A DNA stretch of 64,000 bases from an uncultured Anderseniella sp. (GCA_947488295.1 CANKYU010000002.1:620001-684000); one strand, 5' to 3'. Positions 36,979 through 46,331 are shown, numbered from the stretch's first letter. Made by a program: numbers and translations. The notes: generated by a model from the sequence alone, not told the origin.

Positions 36979-38484
36979 ATGAAGCGGCCACGCATCGCAG
37001 TTGCCGGTTTCCAGCACGAAACCAACACCTTTGCCCCGATCCCTACCCCGTTTGAAACCTTCAAGAACGGCGGGGCATGGCCCGCCATGAAGTTCGGCTC
37101 GGAAGTCATCGAAACGCTGTCAGGCCTCAACCTGCCCATGGGCGGGTTTCTGGACGAGGCGGAAGATTTCGACATTGTTCCGATCCTGTGGACCTTTGCC
37201 GAACCGGGCGGTTATGTCACCGATGATGCGTTTGACCGCATCGCCGGCATGATCGTGGATGGCGTCAGCGAGGCTGGGGACATTGACGGGGTCTATCTGG
37301 ATCTGCACGGCGCCATGGTCACCCAAAGCCACGAAGACGGTGAGGCTGAACTTTTGCGCCGCGTCAGGGAGGTGACCGGGCCGGCGCTGCCGATTGCCGT
37401 CAGCCTCGATCTGCACGGCAATATGTCCCGAAACTTCTTTGACCGGGCCTCGTCGGTTGCCATCTATCGCACCTATCCGCATGTCGACATGGCCGACACC
37501 GGTGCGCGGGCGCGCAAGCTGCTGCGCGAGGAGCTGACCCGCGGATCGCCGTTCGCCAGGGCGTGGCGGCAACTGGACTACATCATTCCCATTCAGGCGC
37601 AGTCGACGAGACGCGAACCGGGCGGTCGGCTGTATGGCATGCTGCCGGGCATGGTTTCCGACACCGTGAGTTCGGTGGACTTTGTGTTCGGTTTCCCGCC
37701 GGCAGACGTGACTGACTGCGGCTGTTCAGTGTTTGCCTACGGCACGGATCAGCAGGCGGTGGACGGGGCAGCCGACATCATGCTCGCCGCGCTGCACGCG
37801 GCCGAAGACGAGTTGCAAAACCCGCTGGTTCCGGCAGTTGAAGCTGTCAGCAAAGCCCGTCAGCTTGCAGACGGTGCTTCAAAACCGGTGCTGATCGCCG
37901 ATGCTCAGGATAATCCGGGCGCAGGTGCAACCGGAGACACGACCGGTGTGCTGGCAGCGCTTGTCGACGGCGGTGCGCAGAAAGCGGTTATCGGCATGCT
38001 GTGGGACCCCGAAACCGCGAGCATCGCCCACACCGCAGGCAAGGACGCCGAAATCGACGTGGCCATCGGCGGCAGGTTTCCGCAGCTTGGCACCGGCCCG
38101 TTCAAGGCCAGGGTCCGCGTGGAAGCCCTGTCGGCCGGGCAGTTCATGTTCACCGGACCGATGTATGGCGGCGCGCGAGCCAATCTCGGGCCGATGGCCG
38201 CACTCAAGGTGCTCGACAAGGACTGCGACGTGACGGTGGTGGTTGGGTCAAACCGGACCCAGAATGCGGATCAGGCCATTTTCACCCATATGGGCATAGA
38301 CCCGACCACAAAGGCCATCGTGGTTGTAAAAAGTGCCGTGCATTTCCTGGCCGATTACGAACCGATTGCCGAAACGGTGATCTTTGCCGAAAGCCCGGGC
38401 GCCAATCCGTGCCAGCTTGACCGGATCCCGTTCACACGGCTGCGCAAGGGCGTGCGCCTGGGCCCCAACGGCCCGGCCTTTTGA
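36979..38484 (+). CDS. M81 family metallopeptidase (MlrC-like)
   Basis: A 501-aa protein of the MlrC/M81 family, named after the last enzyme of microcystin breakdown. Family blocks include IAVAGFQHETNTFAP at the start, VYLDLHGAMVTQSHEDGEAE (likely metal site: Asp, His), SLDLHGNMS and ADAQDNPGAGATGDTT. It starts 5 bp after the amidase gene. Most MlrC homologues are not linked to microcystin and degrade other peptides or cyclic amides. Together with the divergent Dpp-type importer it forms a probable uptake-and-hydrolysis unit. Confidence 0.9.
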   Translation: MKRPRIAVAGFQHETNTFAPIPTPFETFKNGGAWPAMKFGSEVIETLSGLNLPMGGFLDEAEDFDIVPILWTFAEPGGYVTDDAFDRIAGMIVDGVSEAGDIDGVYLDLHGAMVTQSHEDGEAELLRRVREVTGPALPIAVSLDLHGNMSRNFFDRASSVAIYRTYPHVDMADTGARARKLLREELTRGSPFARAWRQLDYIIPIQAQSTRREPGGRLYGMLPGMVSDTVSSVDFVFGFPPADVTDCGCSVFAYGTDQQAVDGAADIMLAALHAAEDELQNPLVPAVEAVSKARQLADGASKPVLIADAQDNPGAGATGDTTGVLAALVDGGAQKAVIGMLWDPETASIAHTAGKDAEIDVAIGGRFPQLGTGPFKARVRVEALSAGQFMFTGPMYGGARANLGPMAALKVLDKDCDVTVVVGSNRTQNADQAIFTHMGIDPTTKAIVVVKSAVHFLADYEPIAETVIFAESPGANPCQLDRIPFTRLRKGVRLGPNGPAF

Positions 38485-38590
38485 ACTGTACACTGGTGTG
38501 AAAGCTGCTTCGATCGGGACACCTGAAAAACCAGACCCGACGTACCCTCTCCCCGCAAAAGCACGGGCCGAAAGTTAAAGTAACAGTGCC

Positions 38591-38640
38591 TAATTGGTGC
38601 ATTTAGTAAACTGTCACCGTAATTGGTAATTGCGTAATTG
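38591..38640 (+). repeat. Dispersed repeat, copy A (direct)
   Basis: The core reads AATTGGTGCATTTAGTAAAC followed by TGTCACCGTAATTG. The same core recurs at 42046-42093 (direct), at 41887-41916 (inverted) and in part at 41997-42024. Copies A and C are inverted relative to each other and bracket the 3.3-kb islet. Confidence 0.8.
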
Positions 38641-38674
38641 TGATGTAAAGCGGCTTACGGCATAGGGGGCGGCA

Positions 38675-38989
38675 ATGGAAATCATTCCAAGGAAACCTAA
38701 ACCCACTGCCGACCGGCAACGCCGGACCGCTGCCAGAGATGATGCAGTGTCCATTCTGCACACGTTGATAAACCACATGCATGTGGACGGCGCATACCTC
38801 ATAGACAAGCCGTGTTCGACCGTACAGCCGTCAGGACAACCGCTTCTCACGGTACGCATATCGGCCGATGTACCGCGCCACGTCTTTGAGTACATCACTC
38901 ATTGGGATGCTGACGCGGACCCGGATCTAGACGGTAGTGATGAGGGTGAATGCGAGATTTGCACAGATCATGATCCGGCCCATTTGTAA
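38675..38989 (+). CDS. Small hypothetical protein within the islet
   Basis: A 104-aa protein with a good ribosome binding site (GGGGG about 6 bp before the ATG). The N-terminal third is basic and the C-terminal third is acidic and ends CEICTDHDPAHL. No family is recognised. It lies just inside the left repeat copy and runs toward the REC-EAL gene, which is convergent with it. Confidence 0.5.
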   Translation: MEIIPRKPKPTADRQRRTAARDDAVSILHTLINHMHVDGAYLIDKPCSTVQPSGQPLLTVRISADVPRHVFEYITHWDADADPDLDGSDEGECEICTDHDPAHL

Positions 38990-39032
38990 CACCCGCCTAC
39001 TGGTGAACCTTCGCAAGGCAAGGAACAACACA

Positions 39033-40298
39033 CTAGTAGTTCACCGGCTGGCGTTTCTGCTTGAAGTGCTGCCGGCGGTGCGCGGCACGTTCCTCTGTAT
39101 CAATAGAAAGGTCTGGGACGTAACCATGATTCGACAAATACCAGCTTTCAAACTCATACGCGGCCATGGGCGGACCGAACAGAAACCCCTGGACAATGTC
39201 CACACCTTGTTCAGCGATGTAGTCAAGTTCATCAGTCGTTTCGACGCCTTCGGCCACCAACTGTAGATCCAGTGCCTTTGCCAATCGTACCGCCGCGTGG
39301 ACGGCCGCATCCGCAAACGTGTGAGTGAGTCCTTTTGATACAAATGATTGATCAATTTTCAATTCGGTTAGCGGGAGGGACTCAAGCGTGTCCATGTTTG
39401 AAGTACCCGTACCAAAATCGTCGCATGATGTGCAGAACCCCTTCATCCGCAAACGAGCCACAACGTCCATGACGTCTAGGAAATTTGAATGAAAACTCTC
39501 TTCGGTAACTTCGACGGTTATCGACTGTGGCTTCAACGCTAGATCTTGCGCAAAGTCTGCGAGTCTATCAGGAAGATCCATTTCACGGAGTTGCGCCGGA
39601 TCGATGTTTAGGGCGAGATTGAGCTCGATACCACGGTCGTTCCACGCTCGCTGTTGTTTCAAGACCTTAGTTATCATGACATTGGTCAGGTCGCGCATGA
39701 GGCCATGTTCGCGCGCGGCGGGAATGAGTTGGTGGGCACCCAAGTGACCCAATGACTTATCTTCCCCTCTCACAAGCGCTTCCGCACCAACAATCTTTCT
39801 TGTCCGAACATCAACTTTTGGCTGAAAGTAGGGAACAATGCCCGCTTCGTTGATGATCCCAGCTAACACAACTGCATCGATTGTTTGGCGTATCCTAGCC
39901 GGCGCCGCAGTCGGCCTGTCAGTGAGGAAAATCTCATCAAGATTGTTTTTTGTTAGCGGCTTCGAAATGCAACCTCGCACCTGAAGGTCACGACCTGCTG
40001 CGAGTGATCCTGCAGTTTTCAGGATAGCTTCCGACTCTCCGCTGGCAATCACCAGATCACCGCGAAAGCCGATGTCATGCAAATTTCGGAGGAACTGAAC
40101 GCCGTCGATGCCTGGCATGTTCAAATCAGTGATTACCAAGTCGAGGGCATCAAGATGATCCCGCACTATTTCTGCGGCCACTGATCCATCGGCTGCATCA
40201 TAAATGTTTTTCACAAACAACGAAGCAAAGTAGCTTCGAAGGAGAGACCGAACGATCGGGTCGTCGTCAACAATCAAAATGCTTCTGTATGTCGCCAT
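39033..40298 (-). CDS. Response regulator with EAL (c-di-GMP phosphodiesterase) domain
   Basis: A 421-aa protein. Residues 1-125 are a receiver domain (LIVDDDP, phospho-acceptor Asp58 in VITDLNMPG, Lys113 in ISKPL). Residues about 150-400 are an EAL domain with the main catalytic motifs intact: AEALVRG, NLALNI, EVTEES, DDFGTGTSN, KIDQSF and AEGVET. It should hydrolyse c-di-GMP to pGpG under control of an unseen kinase. Base composition looks lower in GC than its neighbours, and it lies in the repeat-bounded islet, so it may have been acquired. No promoter was recognised in the 487-bp gap upstream. Confidence 0.92.
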   Translation of the reverse strand: MATYRSILIVDDDPIVRSLLRSYFASLFVKNIYDAADGSVAAEIVRDHLDALDLVITDLNMPGIDGVQFLRNLHDIGFRGDLVIASGESEAILKTAGSLAAGRDLQVRGCISKPLTKNNLDEIFLTDRPTAAPARIRQTIDAVVLAGIINEAGIVPYFQPKVDVRTRKIVGAEALVRGEDKSLGHLGAHQLIPAAREHGLMRDLTNVMITKVLKQQRAWNDRGIELNLALNIDPAQLREMDLPDRLADFAQDLALKPQSITVEVTEESFHSNFLDVMDVVARLRMKGFCTSCDDFGTGTSNMDTLESLPLTELKIDQSFVSKGLTHTFADAAVHAAVRLAKALDLQLVAEGVETTDELDYIAEQGVDIVQGFLFGPPMAAYEFESWYLSNHGYVPDLSIDTEERAAHRRQHFKQKRQPVNY

Positions 40299-40785
40299 TG
40301 TTTGTTGTTTCAGCCTTCGCGTGTCGTGTTGATTGCCGACGGCAAGTAGCGCAAATGGCTATAATAAAACAAACCCATTGAGCGGAGCTTAACTCGCTTT
40401 TCTGCAGGCCGTTAACTGCGTGCAAAAACAGACGGTAGGGATTTACCAAAATCATCAACAATTTGCAGAGAAGTTTTCTATTCGCTCATGGGAATGCTGC
40501 ACTAACCGGTAGCGAATACGGCGCAGAGGGGAAGCTGCGCTCCGCAAAGCCATTGCTCTCACGGCAAGCATTGACGCCCTGTCACTCTTGCGTAAAGCAT
40601 GGACCAACACGCCCAAGGTGCACCGGCTGGCCACACTCTGGAACTAGATGCCGAGAAATCGTCAGTGTGGCAAAAATGCCACAGTTTTGAAATTTCAACG
40701 GGTGCGGACAAGTTACTTCTTTAATGGGCAACCAGAAATAGATAACTTTACGTCGGCTTGGATTCTATCATAGGGGCATAAAGCG
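40299..40785. other. Intergenic region inside the islet
   Basis: A 487-bp AT-leaning gap between divergent REC-EAL and outer-membrane-type genes. No coding frame with recognisable features, no repeat and no clear palindrome were found. It must hold promoters for both genes. Confidence 0.45.
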
Positions 40786-41730
40786 ATGAAAAAGTTTGGG
40801 GCAACTTCAGCCATAGTGGCAGCACTTGCTGTTCCAACCAATATTGCAGCGGCGGCCGATTATGATCGCCAACTTGGTTTGATTGTCTCCGGCGTTGTTG
40901 AAAGCTGGAACGGCGTTCAATTCATCGACAATGATGGCGCTTCGTCGGATGATACGGTACTGGCGTCCGGCCATGCGCTGCGCCTCAGCTTGCCGCTTGG
41001 CGATAATTTATCCATACAGATGGATGCGGATTTTGAGTGGAACGACAAAGCGTTTGATAACGACAGTGGCGCTGATCCCTTTGGTCCGAGATACAGCGTT
41101 CAAGGAGCAACTCATTTGAGTTGGAGAGATCCGGCAAGCTATCTGCTCGGTGTCTTTGGAGGTGCAGGAGGCAACAGCGCGGTCGAACTCGATGGCCCTG
41201 GCTCTAGCGTATTTGACAAGTATGATTATGGTTTCGTCGGCGGTGAGGCGCAAATCTACCTCTCAAACATAACCTTCTATGCTCAGGCTGCCTACCTGCA
41301 CGTTGGTGGGTCAGATGAATTCGGAGCTGGGGACGGTCAGATTGACGACGGGTTCTATGGCCGGGGTGTGATACGCTGGTTTATTGACCACGATACCAGG
41401 CTTCAATTTGAGGGCCTGTATGGCGAAATAAATTACTTTGGTGACGTACCGAGTTACGACGTCGCACAATGGGGAGTTCGATTTGACACAACCATTGATG
41501 CTGTTCCCGTCGTTGGTGATTTGCCGGTGTTTGTCGGTTATCGAGGTGTGTTGAGAGATGGTTGCAATGATGACGGCACCGCCGATCAGACCGATCACAC
41601 GATCATGGTGGGTACAAGCATCACATTTTCCGGCTCTATGCTTGATGTTGATCGGAGGGGGGCAACTCTTGATGCGCCCAATATCGGCAACTATCTGACT
41701 TGTTTCAACGGCGTCGGTTTCGTCCCTTGA
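40786..41730 (+). CDS. Outer-membrane-type beta-barrel protein (porin-like), hypothetical
   Basis: A 314-aa protein with a signal peptide (MKKFGATSAIVAALAVPTNI, cleavage near AAA-ADY). The body alternates hydrophobic and polar residues, is rich in Gly, Asp and aromatics, and has strand-like segments such as FYAQAAYLHVGGSDEF and TRLQFEGLYGEINYFGDV. It ends GVGFVP rather than with the usual aromatic terminus, so barrel membership is a guess. A factor-independent terminator follows. It is the only other sizeable gene in the islet. Confidence 0.65.
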   Translation: MKKFGATSAIVAALAVPTNIAAAADYDRQLGLIVSGVVESWNGVQFIDNDGASSDDTVLASGHALRLSLPLGDNLSIQMDADFEWNDKAFDNDSGADPFGPRYSVQGATHLSWRDPASYLLGVFGGAGGNSAVELDGPGSSVFDKYDYGFVGGEAQIYLSNITFYAQAAYLHVGGSDEFGAGDGQIDDGFYGRGVIRWFIDHDTRLQFEGLYGEINYFGDVPSYDVAQWGVRFDTTIDAVPVVGDLPVFVGYRGVLRDGCNDDGTADQTDHTIMVGTSITFSGSMLDVDRRGATLDAPNIGNYLTCFNGVGFVP

Positions 41731-41802
41731 TTGGAGACGATTGAGGCGCGGCACGGTTGGATTTGAACACGTAACCACCGAAAAGCCAGCAAAGCTAAGC
41801 AG

Positions 41803-41834
41803 CGGCTCTATGGAAACATAGGGCCGTTTTATTT
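41803..41834 (+). terminator. Rho-independent terminator
   Basis: CGGCTCTATG (41803-41812) pairs with CATAGGGCCG (41817-41826) with one G-U, closed by a GAAA tetraloop and followed by TTTTATTT. It terminates the porin-like gene, about 70 bp after its stop. Confidence 0.85.
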
Positions 41835-41886
41835 ATGAATCTGAGTGTTGTTAGTTGTGATCGCCTGCACTTTCAATTCCTGAGTA

Positions 41887-41916
41887 ACGGTGACAGTTTA
41901 CTAAATACACCAATTA
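41887..41916 (-). repeat. Dispersed repeat, copy C (inverted)
   Basis: Read on the minus strand it gives the same core as copy A with one difference over 30 bp (TAATTGGTGTATTTAGTAAA then CTGTCACCGT). It closes the islet on the right. Confidence 0.8.
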
Positions 41917-41996
41917 GGTTGTCTCATCGTAATCCTGGGTCCGCGTATTTGCGAAGACAGGGGGCTCCAGCCAAACCATCCCGAGACATAATAAGC

Positions 41997-42024
41997 GCAT
42001 TTGGTGGACTGTCACCGTATTACT
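41997..42024 (+). repeat. Dispersed repeat, partial copy D (direct)
   Basis: GCATTTGGTGGACTGTCACC followed by GTATTAC is a diverged copy of the repeat core, only 22 bp before copy B. Clustered partial copies of this kind are typical of insertion-sequence ends with multiple terminal repeats. Confidence 0.6.
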
Positions 42025-42045
42025 AAACCAAAAGACCCCGCGACT

Positions 42046-42093
42046 TAATTGGTGCATTTAGCAAACTGTCACCGTAATTGTAATTACTGTAAT
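42046..42093 (+). repeat. Dispersed repeat, copy B (direct)
   Basis: TAATTGGTGCATTTAGCAAA then CTGTCACCGTAATTG differs from copy A at one base over the core and continues to match the AT-rich extension. It ends 22 bp before the DUF5672 gene stop. Confidence 0.8.
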
Positions 42094-42114
42094 CTGCGAT
42101 ACGTGCCTGCGAGC

Positions 42115-42978
42115 CTAAACAAGCATGTCCAGGCTGTCCCGGGACACCCCGGCATTTATCAGGTAAGGCCGCAAGAACGGCAAATCGTACTTAGCCCACG
42201 CGTGAAAACCGAACGGCAGGGCGCCCTTGTTCAGCACCATGCATCTGGCGGGGAACATTTCCCAAGAAAATTTCAACGCATCCTGAAGGCTGCCTAAGCG
42301 AAATTGCGGTTGTAGCTTTGGAATTTCCTTCGACCAGAAAATGTCGCAGTTCTTACCGTATGTTTTCCATGCGTTACGAAGTTCACCGGCGGTGCCACAG
42401 CATACCACTATGCGCTTCATCGCATTCCAATTTCCCGCAGCCGCCTTCTTTATATCCCTGGCAAAATGCTCTTTGTTGTACCAGCGCGCATTCGACAAGG
42501 TTGCGTGCCTGGCGGCCTCAATTCGAAAAAGACTGAAACCGGAGTTTCCAACGCCCGATATTTGCGAGTGCTCTTGGGCATCCCCGTACCCCTCAAACCA
42601 GGGCGCTCCTATATAGTCGAAGTCCTGGGCACACCAGTGCAACAGATCGTCATTGATTACTATTGCGTCAGGCTCATGCAACAGCATGTGCGAAAAATTC
42701 CCAAATCGCTCGAAAAGTATCGGTGACATGATAAGGCGATTGTAATTTTTCAACGACGACATCCAGCGAGCTTCAACGCTGGAAAACCTGGCTTCGGGGA
42801 TAATTGATGCATAGGCTTTCGTATCAAGACCTTCCGGACATAGAAAAACAATCTCGTGCCGGCCGAGAACCCTTCCACATTGCTCCAAAGAAATCCGCTC
42901 AGCAATCAGTGGTGAGGGTCGATAAATCGGAATTACCACTATCGGATTTGGGGCAAATCCATCTCTATAATAAGTCAT
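42115..42978 (-). CDS. DUF5672 family protein (glycosyltransferase-like)
   Basis: A 287-aa protein matching DUF5672, a family often in polysaccharide and O-antigen loci. Blocks are VIPIYRPSPLIAERISLEQC, HEIVFLCPEGLD, a central LHEPDAIVINDDLLHWCAQDF with DYIGAPW (acidic residues that may bind metal or nucleotide-sugar), GNSGFSLFRIEAARHA and PFGFHAWAKYDLPF. There is no signal peptide or membrane segment. It lies alone between a repeat cluster and an AT-rich gap, and looks lower in GC than neighbouring genes, consistent with transfer. The sugar and acceptor are unknown. Confidence 0.82.
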   Translation of the reverse strand: MTYYRDGFAPNPIVVIPIYRPSPLIAERISLEQCGRVLGRHEIVFLCPEGLDTKAYASIIPEARFSSVEARWMSSLKNYNRLIMSPILFERFGNFSHMLLHEPDAIVINDDLLHWCAQDFDYIGAPWFEGYGDAQEHSQISGVGNSGFSLFRIEAARHATLSNARWYNKEHFARDIKKAAAGNWNAMKRIVVCCGTAGELRNAWKTYGKNCDIFWSKEIPKLQPQFRLGSLQDALKFSWEMFPARCMVLNKGALPFGFHAWAKYDLPFLRPYLINAGVSRDSLDMLV

Positions 42979-43354
42979 TGGTCTTTCGTCTGGTTTTGAT
43001 AATTCCGGGTCGTCATTCAGGCAAGATAGAGTAAATTATTGAGGCGGTGATAATCGACTCCTGAATTCCAGAACGAAGTGCAGCACCCCAGATCTGATAT
43101 AATATCAGGTCGGTTGGAAGAGCCACAGGAGTGTCGCCGCGCGAATATATTGTCATTTGAGCTGTGAAGACAGGGAACAGTTTGCCGTTTTGAACAATTG
43201 CAGGACTAAACTGCTAGCACCGACTATTTTGACAGCAAGAAGGTAAGCGATGTCGCCTGCAGGGCAGCAACAAAGCACTTGCAACAAAGGGGACGTCCAT
43301 AGATGACAGAATTACGGTAACGGGATGGAAAAAGACTCGAGGAAAGTTGCAAGA
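42979..43354. other. Intergenic region, no gene seen
   Basis: A 376-bp AT-richer stretch between DUF5672 and the lipoprotein gene, both on the minus strand. No supported frame, hairpin with T-tract or repeat was seen. Confidence 0.45.
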
Positions 43355-43861
43355 CTACCTTGCTTGTCCATAAACCTTTTGCGTCACCACCTGTCCATCG
43401 ACGGTTTCGATCCATATGGACGAACCATTTGCACCCAACTTGCCCCGGACGACGTAGCGGCCGTCGGGCACCGGCGCGAAGTTCACGACACCTTCCACTG
43501 AGTGCGACTTTCCAAAAATGGCCCCGATCGGTGCAGCGTGATAGGTTGATCCGCGCAACTTCACCTTCAGGGGTCGGGCCGGTACCTCACGGTCGACCTG
43601 GACAGGTTCAAAAGCGATCCCGCCGCCGCTATAACGCGCCGCGGTGGCGCTGAAGTTGGTGCGCGGCACCCGTTCGCCGTCCATCTCCATCAGATAAAAC
43701 ATGTTTGCCTTGCCGGGAACGAAGATGCCGGCATCGCGCGTCTTGTCAGCGGAATCGGCGACGCGGGCAACCGGTCCCTCATAGGTCTTCTCAAGGTTGG
43801 TCGCGCAAGCCGTCAAACCCAGCGCCACCAGCAGACACAGAGCTTTCAGCAAACTTCTCAT
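43355..43861 (-). CDS. Putative lipoprotein, hypothetical
   Basis: A 168-aa protein. The ATG at 43861 gives a lipoprotein signal with lipobox LTAC (SLLKALCLLVALGLTACATN), so it is chosen over 43978. The mature part contains strand-like segments (SYHAAPIGAIFGKSHS-type turns, GRYVVRGKLGANGSSIWIE). No family is recognised. It stands alone between two gaps. Confidence 0.7.
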   Translation of the reverse strand: MRSLLKALCLLVALGLTACATNLEKTYEGPVARVADSADKTRDAGIFVPGKANMFYLMEMDGERVPRTNFSATAARYSGGGIAFEPVQVDREVPARPLKVKLRGSTYHAAPIGAIFGKSHSVEGVVNFAPVPDGRYVVRGKLGANGSSIWIETVDGQVVTQKVYGQAR

Positions 43862-44165
43862 GATCTTCCGAAATCCATATCGACGTCGATCTTCCCGGCC
43901 GGATCCACAACCCCGGTCAGTCAGTGCACTCTCCCAGCCCAGGAAACGACTTCCCGGCGCAGGCAACCTCACGATCACTTATGAGAATTAGCACCCCAAA
44001 TACCCCGTGCACTGAAAACTTTGCGAGACTTCCGTCAGCATGTCAATCAGATTTCGTCCTGATACAGAATTGCAGTGACCCCTTAACACCAGCCAAGCCG
44101 CCACCAATATGCTTCGCGAGGCCGAATGGCCCTGCATTCTGACCCAGCCCGCTATACAAGAATAT
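43862..44165. other. Intergenic region, no gene seen
   Basis: A 304-bp gap between the lipoprotein gene start and the end of the GST gene, both on the minus strand. It should contain the lipoprotein promoter; no motif was clear. Confidence 0.4.
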
Positions 44166-45041
44166 CTATGCCGCAGGCTCCAGCTTGTCCTGGGTGCGCA
44201 GCTGGAAGTCGCTGGCGTCGTGGCGTTCATGAAGCTGCTCTTCCGGTGGTCCCCAGGTCCTGTTCACCATCCTGCCGCGCTTGACCGCCTCGCGCCCGGC
44301 GATCTGTTGCGTCCAGCGGTTCAGGTTCTTGTATTCATGGGTGCTGAGGAATTCGGCCGCCTCATAGACCGTGTTGGAGACCAGCGCGCCGTACCAGGGC
44401 CAGATGGCGATATCGGCGATGGTGTAGTCGTCACCGCACATATACTGGCTGGATGCCAGGTGGCGGTCGAGCACGTCGAGCTGGCGCTTCACTTCCATGG
44501 CAAACCTGTCGATGGGATATTCGAATTTTTCCGGTGCATATTTGTAAAAATGCCCAAAGCCGCCGCCAAGGTAGGGTGCGCTGCCCATTTGCCAGAACAA
44601 CCAGGACAGGCATTCAGCGCGCATGGCCGGATCGGTCGGCAGAAGTGCGTCGAACTTGTCAGCCAGATAGAGCAGGATCGCGCCTGATTCAAATACGCGT
44701 GTTGGTTTTTCGGTGCTGTGATCCATCAGCGCCGGGATTTTGGAGTTGGGATTTACACCGACAAAACCACTGCCGAACTGGTCGCCCTTGCCGATCTCGA
44801 TCAGGTGAGCGTCATACTCGGCGCCTGTGTGGCCAAGCGCCAGCAGTTCTTCCAGCATGACAGTGACCTTGACGCCGTTTGGCGTGGCCAGCGAATAGAG
44901 CTGCAGCGGATGGCGACCGACCGGCAGCTCCTTGTCGTGGGTCGGGCCGGCAACGGGCCGGTTGATGCTGGCCCAGGTGCCGCCGCTCTCGGCGTCCCAT
45001 GTCCAGACTTTGGGTGGTGTATAGGATGATGCGTCGGTCAT
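44166..45041 (-). CDS. Glutathione S-transferase, YghU/Ure2p-like
   Basis: A 291-aa cytosolic GST of the nu (YghU) class: an extended N-terminal tail (PPKVWTWDAESGGTWASINR), the thioredoxin-like domain with LYSLATPNGVKVTVMLEELL, NPNSKIPALMDH, FESGAILLYLADKF, and the helical domain. The ATG at 45041 matches the family length; the frame continues to 45209. YghU-type enzymes use two glutathiones in disulfide-bond reduction of organic hydroperoxides. No operon partner. Confidence 0.9.
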   Translation of the reverse strand: MTDASSYTPPKVWTWDAESGGTWASINRPVAGPTHDKELPVGRHPLQLYSLATPNGVKVTVMLEELLALGHTGAEYDAHLIEIGKGDQFGSGFVGVNPNSKIPALMDHSTEKPTRVFESGAILLYLADKFDALLPTDPAMRAECLSWLFWQMGSAPYLGGGFGHFYKYAPEKFEYPIDRFAMEVKRQLDVLDRHLASSQYMCGDDYTIADIAIWPWYGALVSNTVYEAAEFLSTHEYKNLNRWTQQIAGREAVKRGRMVNRTWGPPEEQLHERHDASDFQLRTQDKLEPAA

Positions 45042-45165
45042 GATTTTTTGTTCCGGTTTGTTTTTGGTTGCTGATGCAGCGGAGGCAGGAATGATGCTCA
45101 GATCAACGGATGTGTTGGTGCCCGGACGCAATTGCAATACTGCAAACCGGCAGCTCGCAAAAATG

Positions 45166-46197
45166 TTACAATGCGATGGTTGATCCACGATCCTTGAGCT
45201 CGATTTCAACTTTCCGGTTGAACGGATCCGGCGGCATGCCGGTATCGCTCATCTCAACCAGAGTGCTGGCTGCTATGTTGCCAATTCGGCGCGCCGGCAT
45301 TCGAATTGTGGTCAGGCCCGGTTCCAGGTGGGCGGAGCCGCGAAAGTCGCCGATGCCGACGATGGAGATATCGTCCGGTATGCGAACACCTTCGGCATAG
45401 CAGGCATAACACGCCCCATGGGCGATAATGTCGTTTCCGCACACGATAGCCGTAGGGCGCCCGGGGCCTGACATGAGGCCGCGGACCAGTCGTTTCGCTT
45501 CGCCGATATCGTAGGGGCAGGAGATCAACCGGTCCGGCGTAATGGTTATGCCGTCCCGGTGCAGTTCGTCCAGCACACCGTTCATCCTGTCCCGTGCCCG
45601 GTCGTTTGACGCCACGTCCGGAAACAGCAGCGCAATGTCGCGATGCCCGCGATCAAGCACATGGCGGACCACAGTGCGGGCCGCAGCGACATTGTCTGCT
45701 CCAACACAGGGAATGTCGCTGACATCGCGAAAATTCCACACCGATATGACCGGTACGTCACGCTGGCGCAGCATGTTCATTGAAACCGGGGCGTGGTCGA
45801 AGCCGACCAGCGCAATGCCGTCAATGCGCCGTTCCAGCAAGGAGCGCACAATGGCCACTTCCAGATCTAGATCATAGCCGTGCGCGGCAATCAGCATGGT
45901 CCGGTCGAAATCACGCAGGCGCGACGAAAACGCCTCTATCAGCTCGGCAAAAATCGCATTGTCGATGGTCGGCACCACCAGGCCAAGCGTGCCGGAAAAC
46001 CGGTTGTGCAGGGCGCCGGCGGCACGATTGCGGATATAGCCCAGCTCATCCGCGGCCTGCTCGATGCGCAGCCGCGTCGGCGCGCGCACCATGTCTGGTT
46101 GGCTGAACGTGCGTGAAACCGTGGCAATCGAGACCCCGGCACGGGCTGCAACCTCGACGATTCCCGGCGCGCCCTTTCTGGATCTCGGATACCTCAT
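45166..46197 (-). CDS. LacI family transcriptional regulator
   Basis: A 343-aa repressor. The N-terminal helix-turn-helix with hinge (VEVAARAGVSIATVSRTFSQ, DELGYIRNRAAGALH) is followed by a periplasmic-binding-like effector domain (SGTLGLVVPTIDNAIFAELI). The ATG at 46197 fits the family; the frame runs to 46245. It is divergent from the TTT transporter and aldehyde dehydrogenase genes, with a palindrome centred near 46225 between them, so it probably represses that operon until its substrate or a metabolite is present. Confidence 0.9.
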   Translation of the reverse strand: MRYPRSRKGAPGIVEVAARAGVSIATVSRTFSQPDMVRAPTRLRIEQAADELGYIRNRAAGALHNRFSGTLGLVVPTIDNAIFAELIEAFSSRLRDFDRTMLIAAHGYDLDLEVAIVRSLLERRIDGIALVGFDHAPVSMNMLRQRDVPVISVWNFRDVSDIPCVGADNVAAARTVVRHVLDRGHRDIALLFPDVASNDRARDRMNGVLDELHRDGITITPDRLISCPYDIGEAKRLVRGLMSGPGRPTAIVCGNDIIAHGACYACYAEGVRIPDDISIVGIGDFRGSAHLEPGLTTIRMPARRIGNIAASTLVEMSDTGMPPDPFNRKVEIELKDRGSTIAL

Positions 46198-46217
46198 GAG
46201 GCGACTTTTATCACAAA

Positions 46218-46233
46218 ATGAAAACGTTTGCAT
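46218..46233. promoter_or_regulatory. Candidate LacI-type operator
   Basis: ATGAAAAC-GTTTGCAT is a 16-bp near-palindrome (7 of 8 positions match) with the central CG typical of LacI-family sites. It is 21 bp upstream of the LacI start and about 100 bp before the TTT gene. Confidence 0.6.
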
Positions 46234-46331
46234 TTTTGTTTTCATCCGCTAGCGTTTTGACAACGGACAAGCCGGGGACAACCGGCATCCGGTTTTTTGG
46301 GAACCGGAACAACAGGGAAGAAACAGGACCA

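Noticed and set aside
40463..40690. 75-codon plus-strand frame in the islet gap
   Set aside because: No ribosome binding site, no hydrophobic core, and composition like non-coding DNA.
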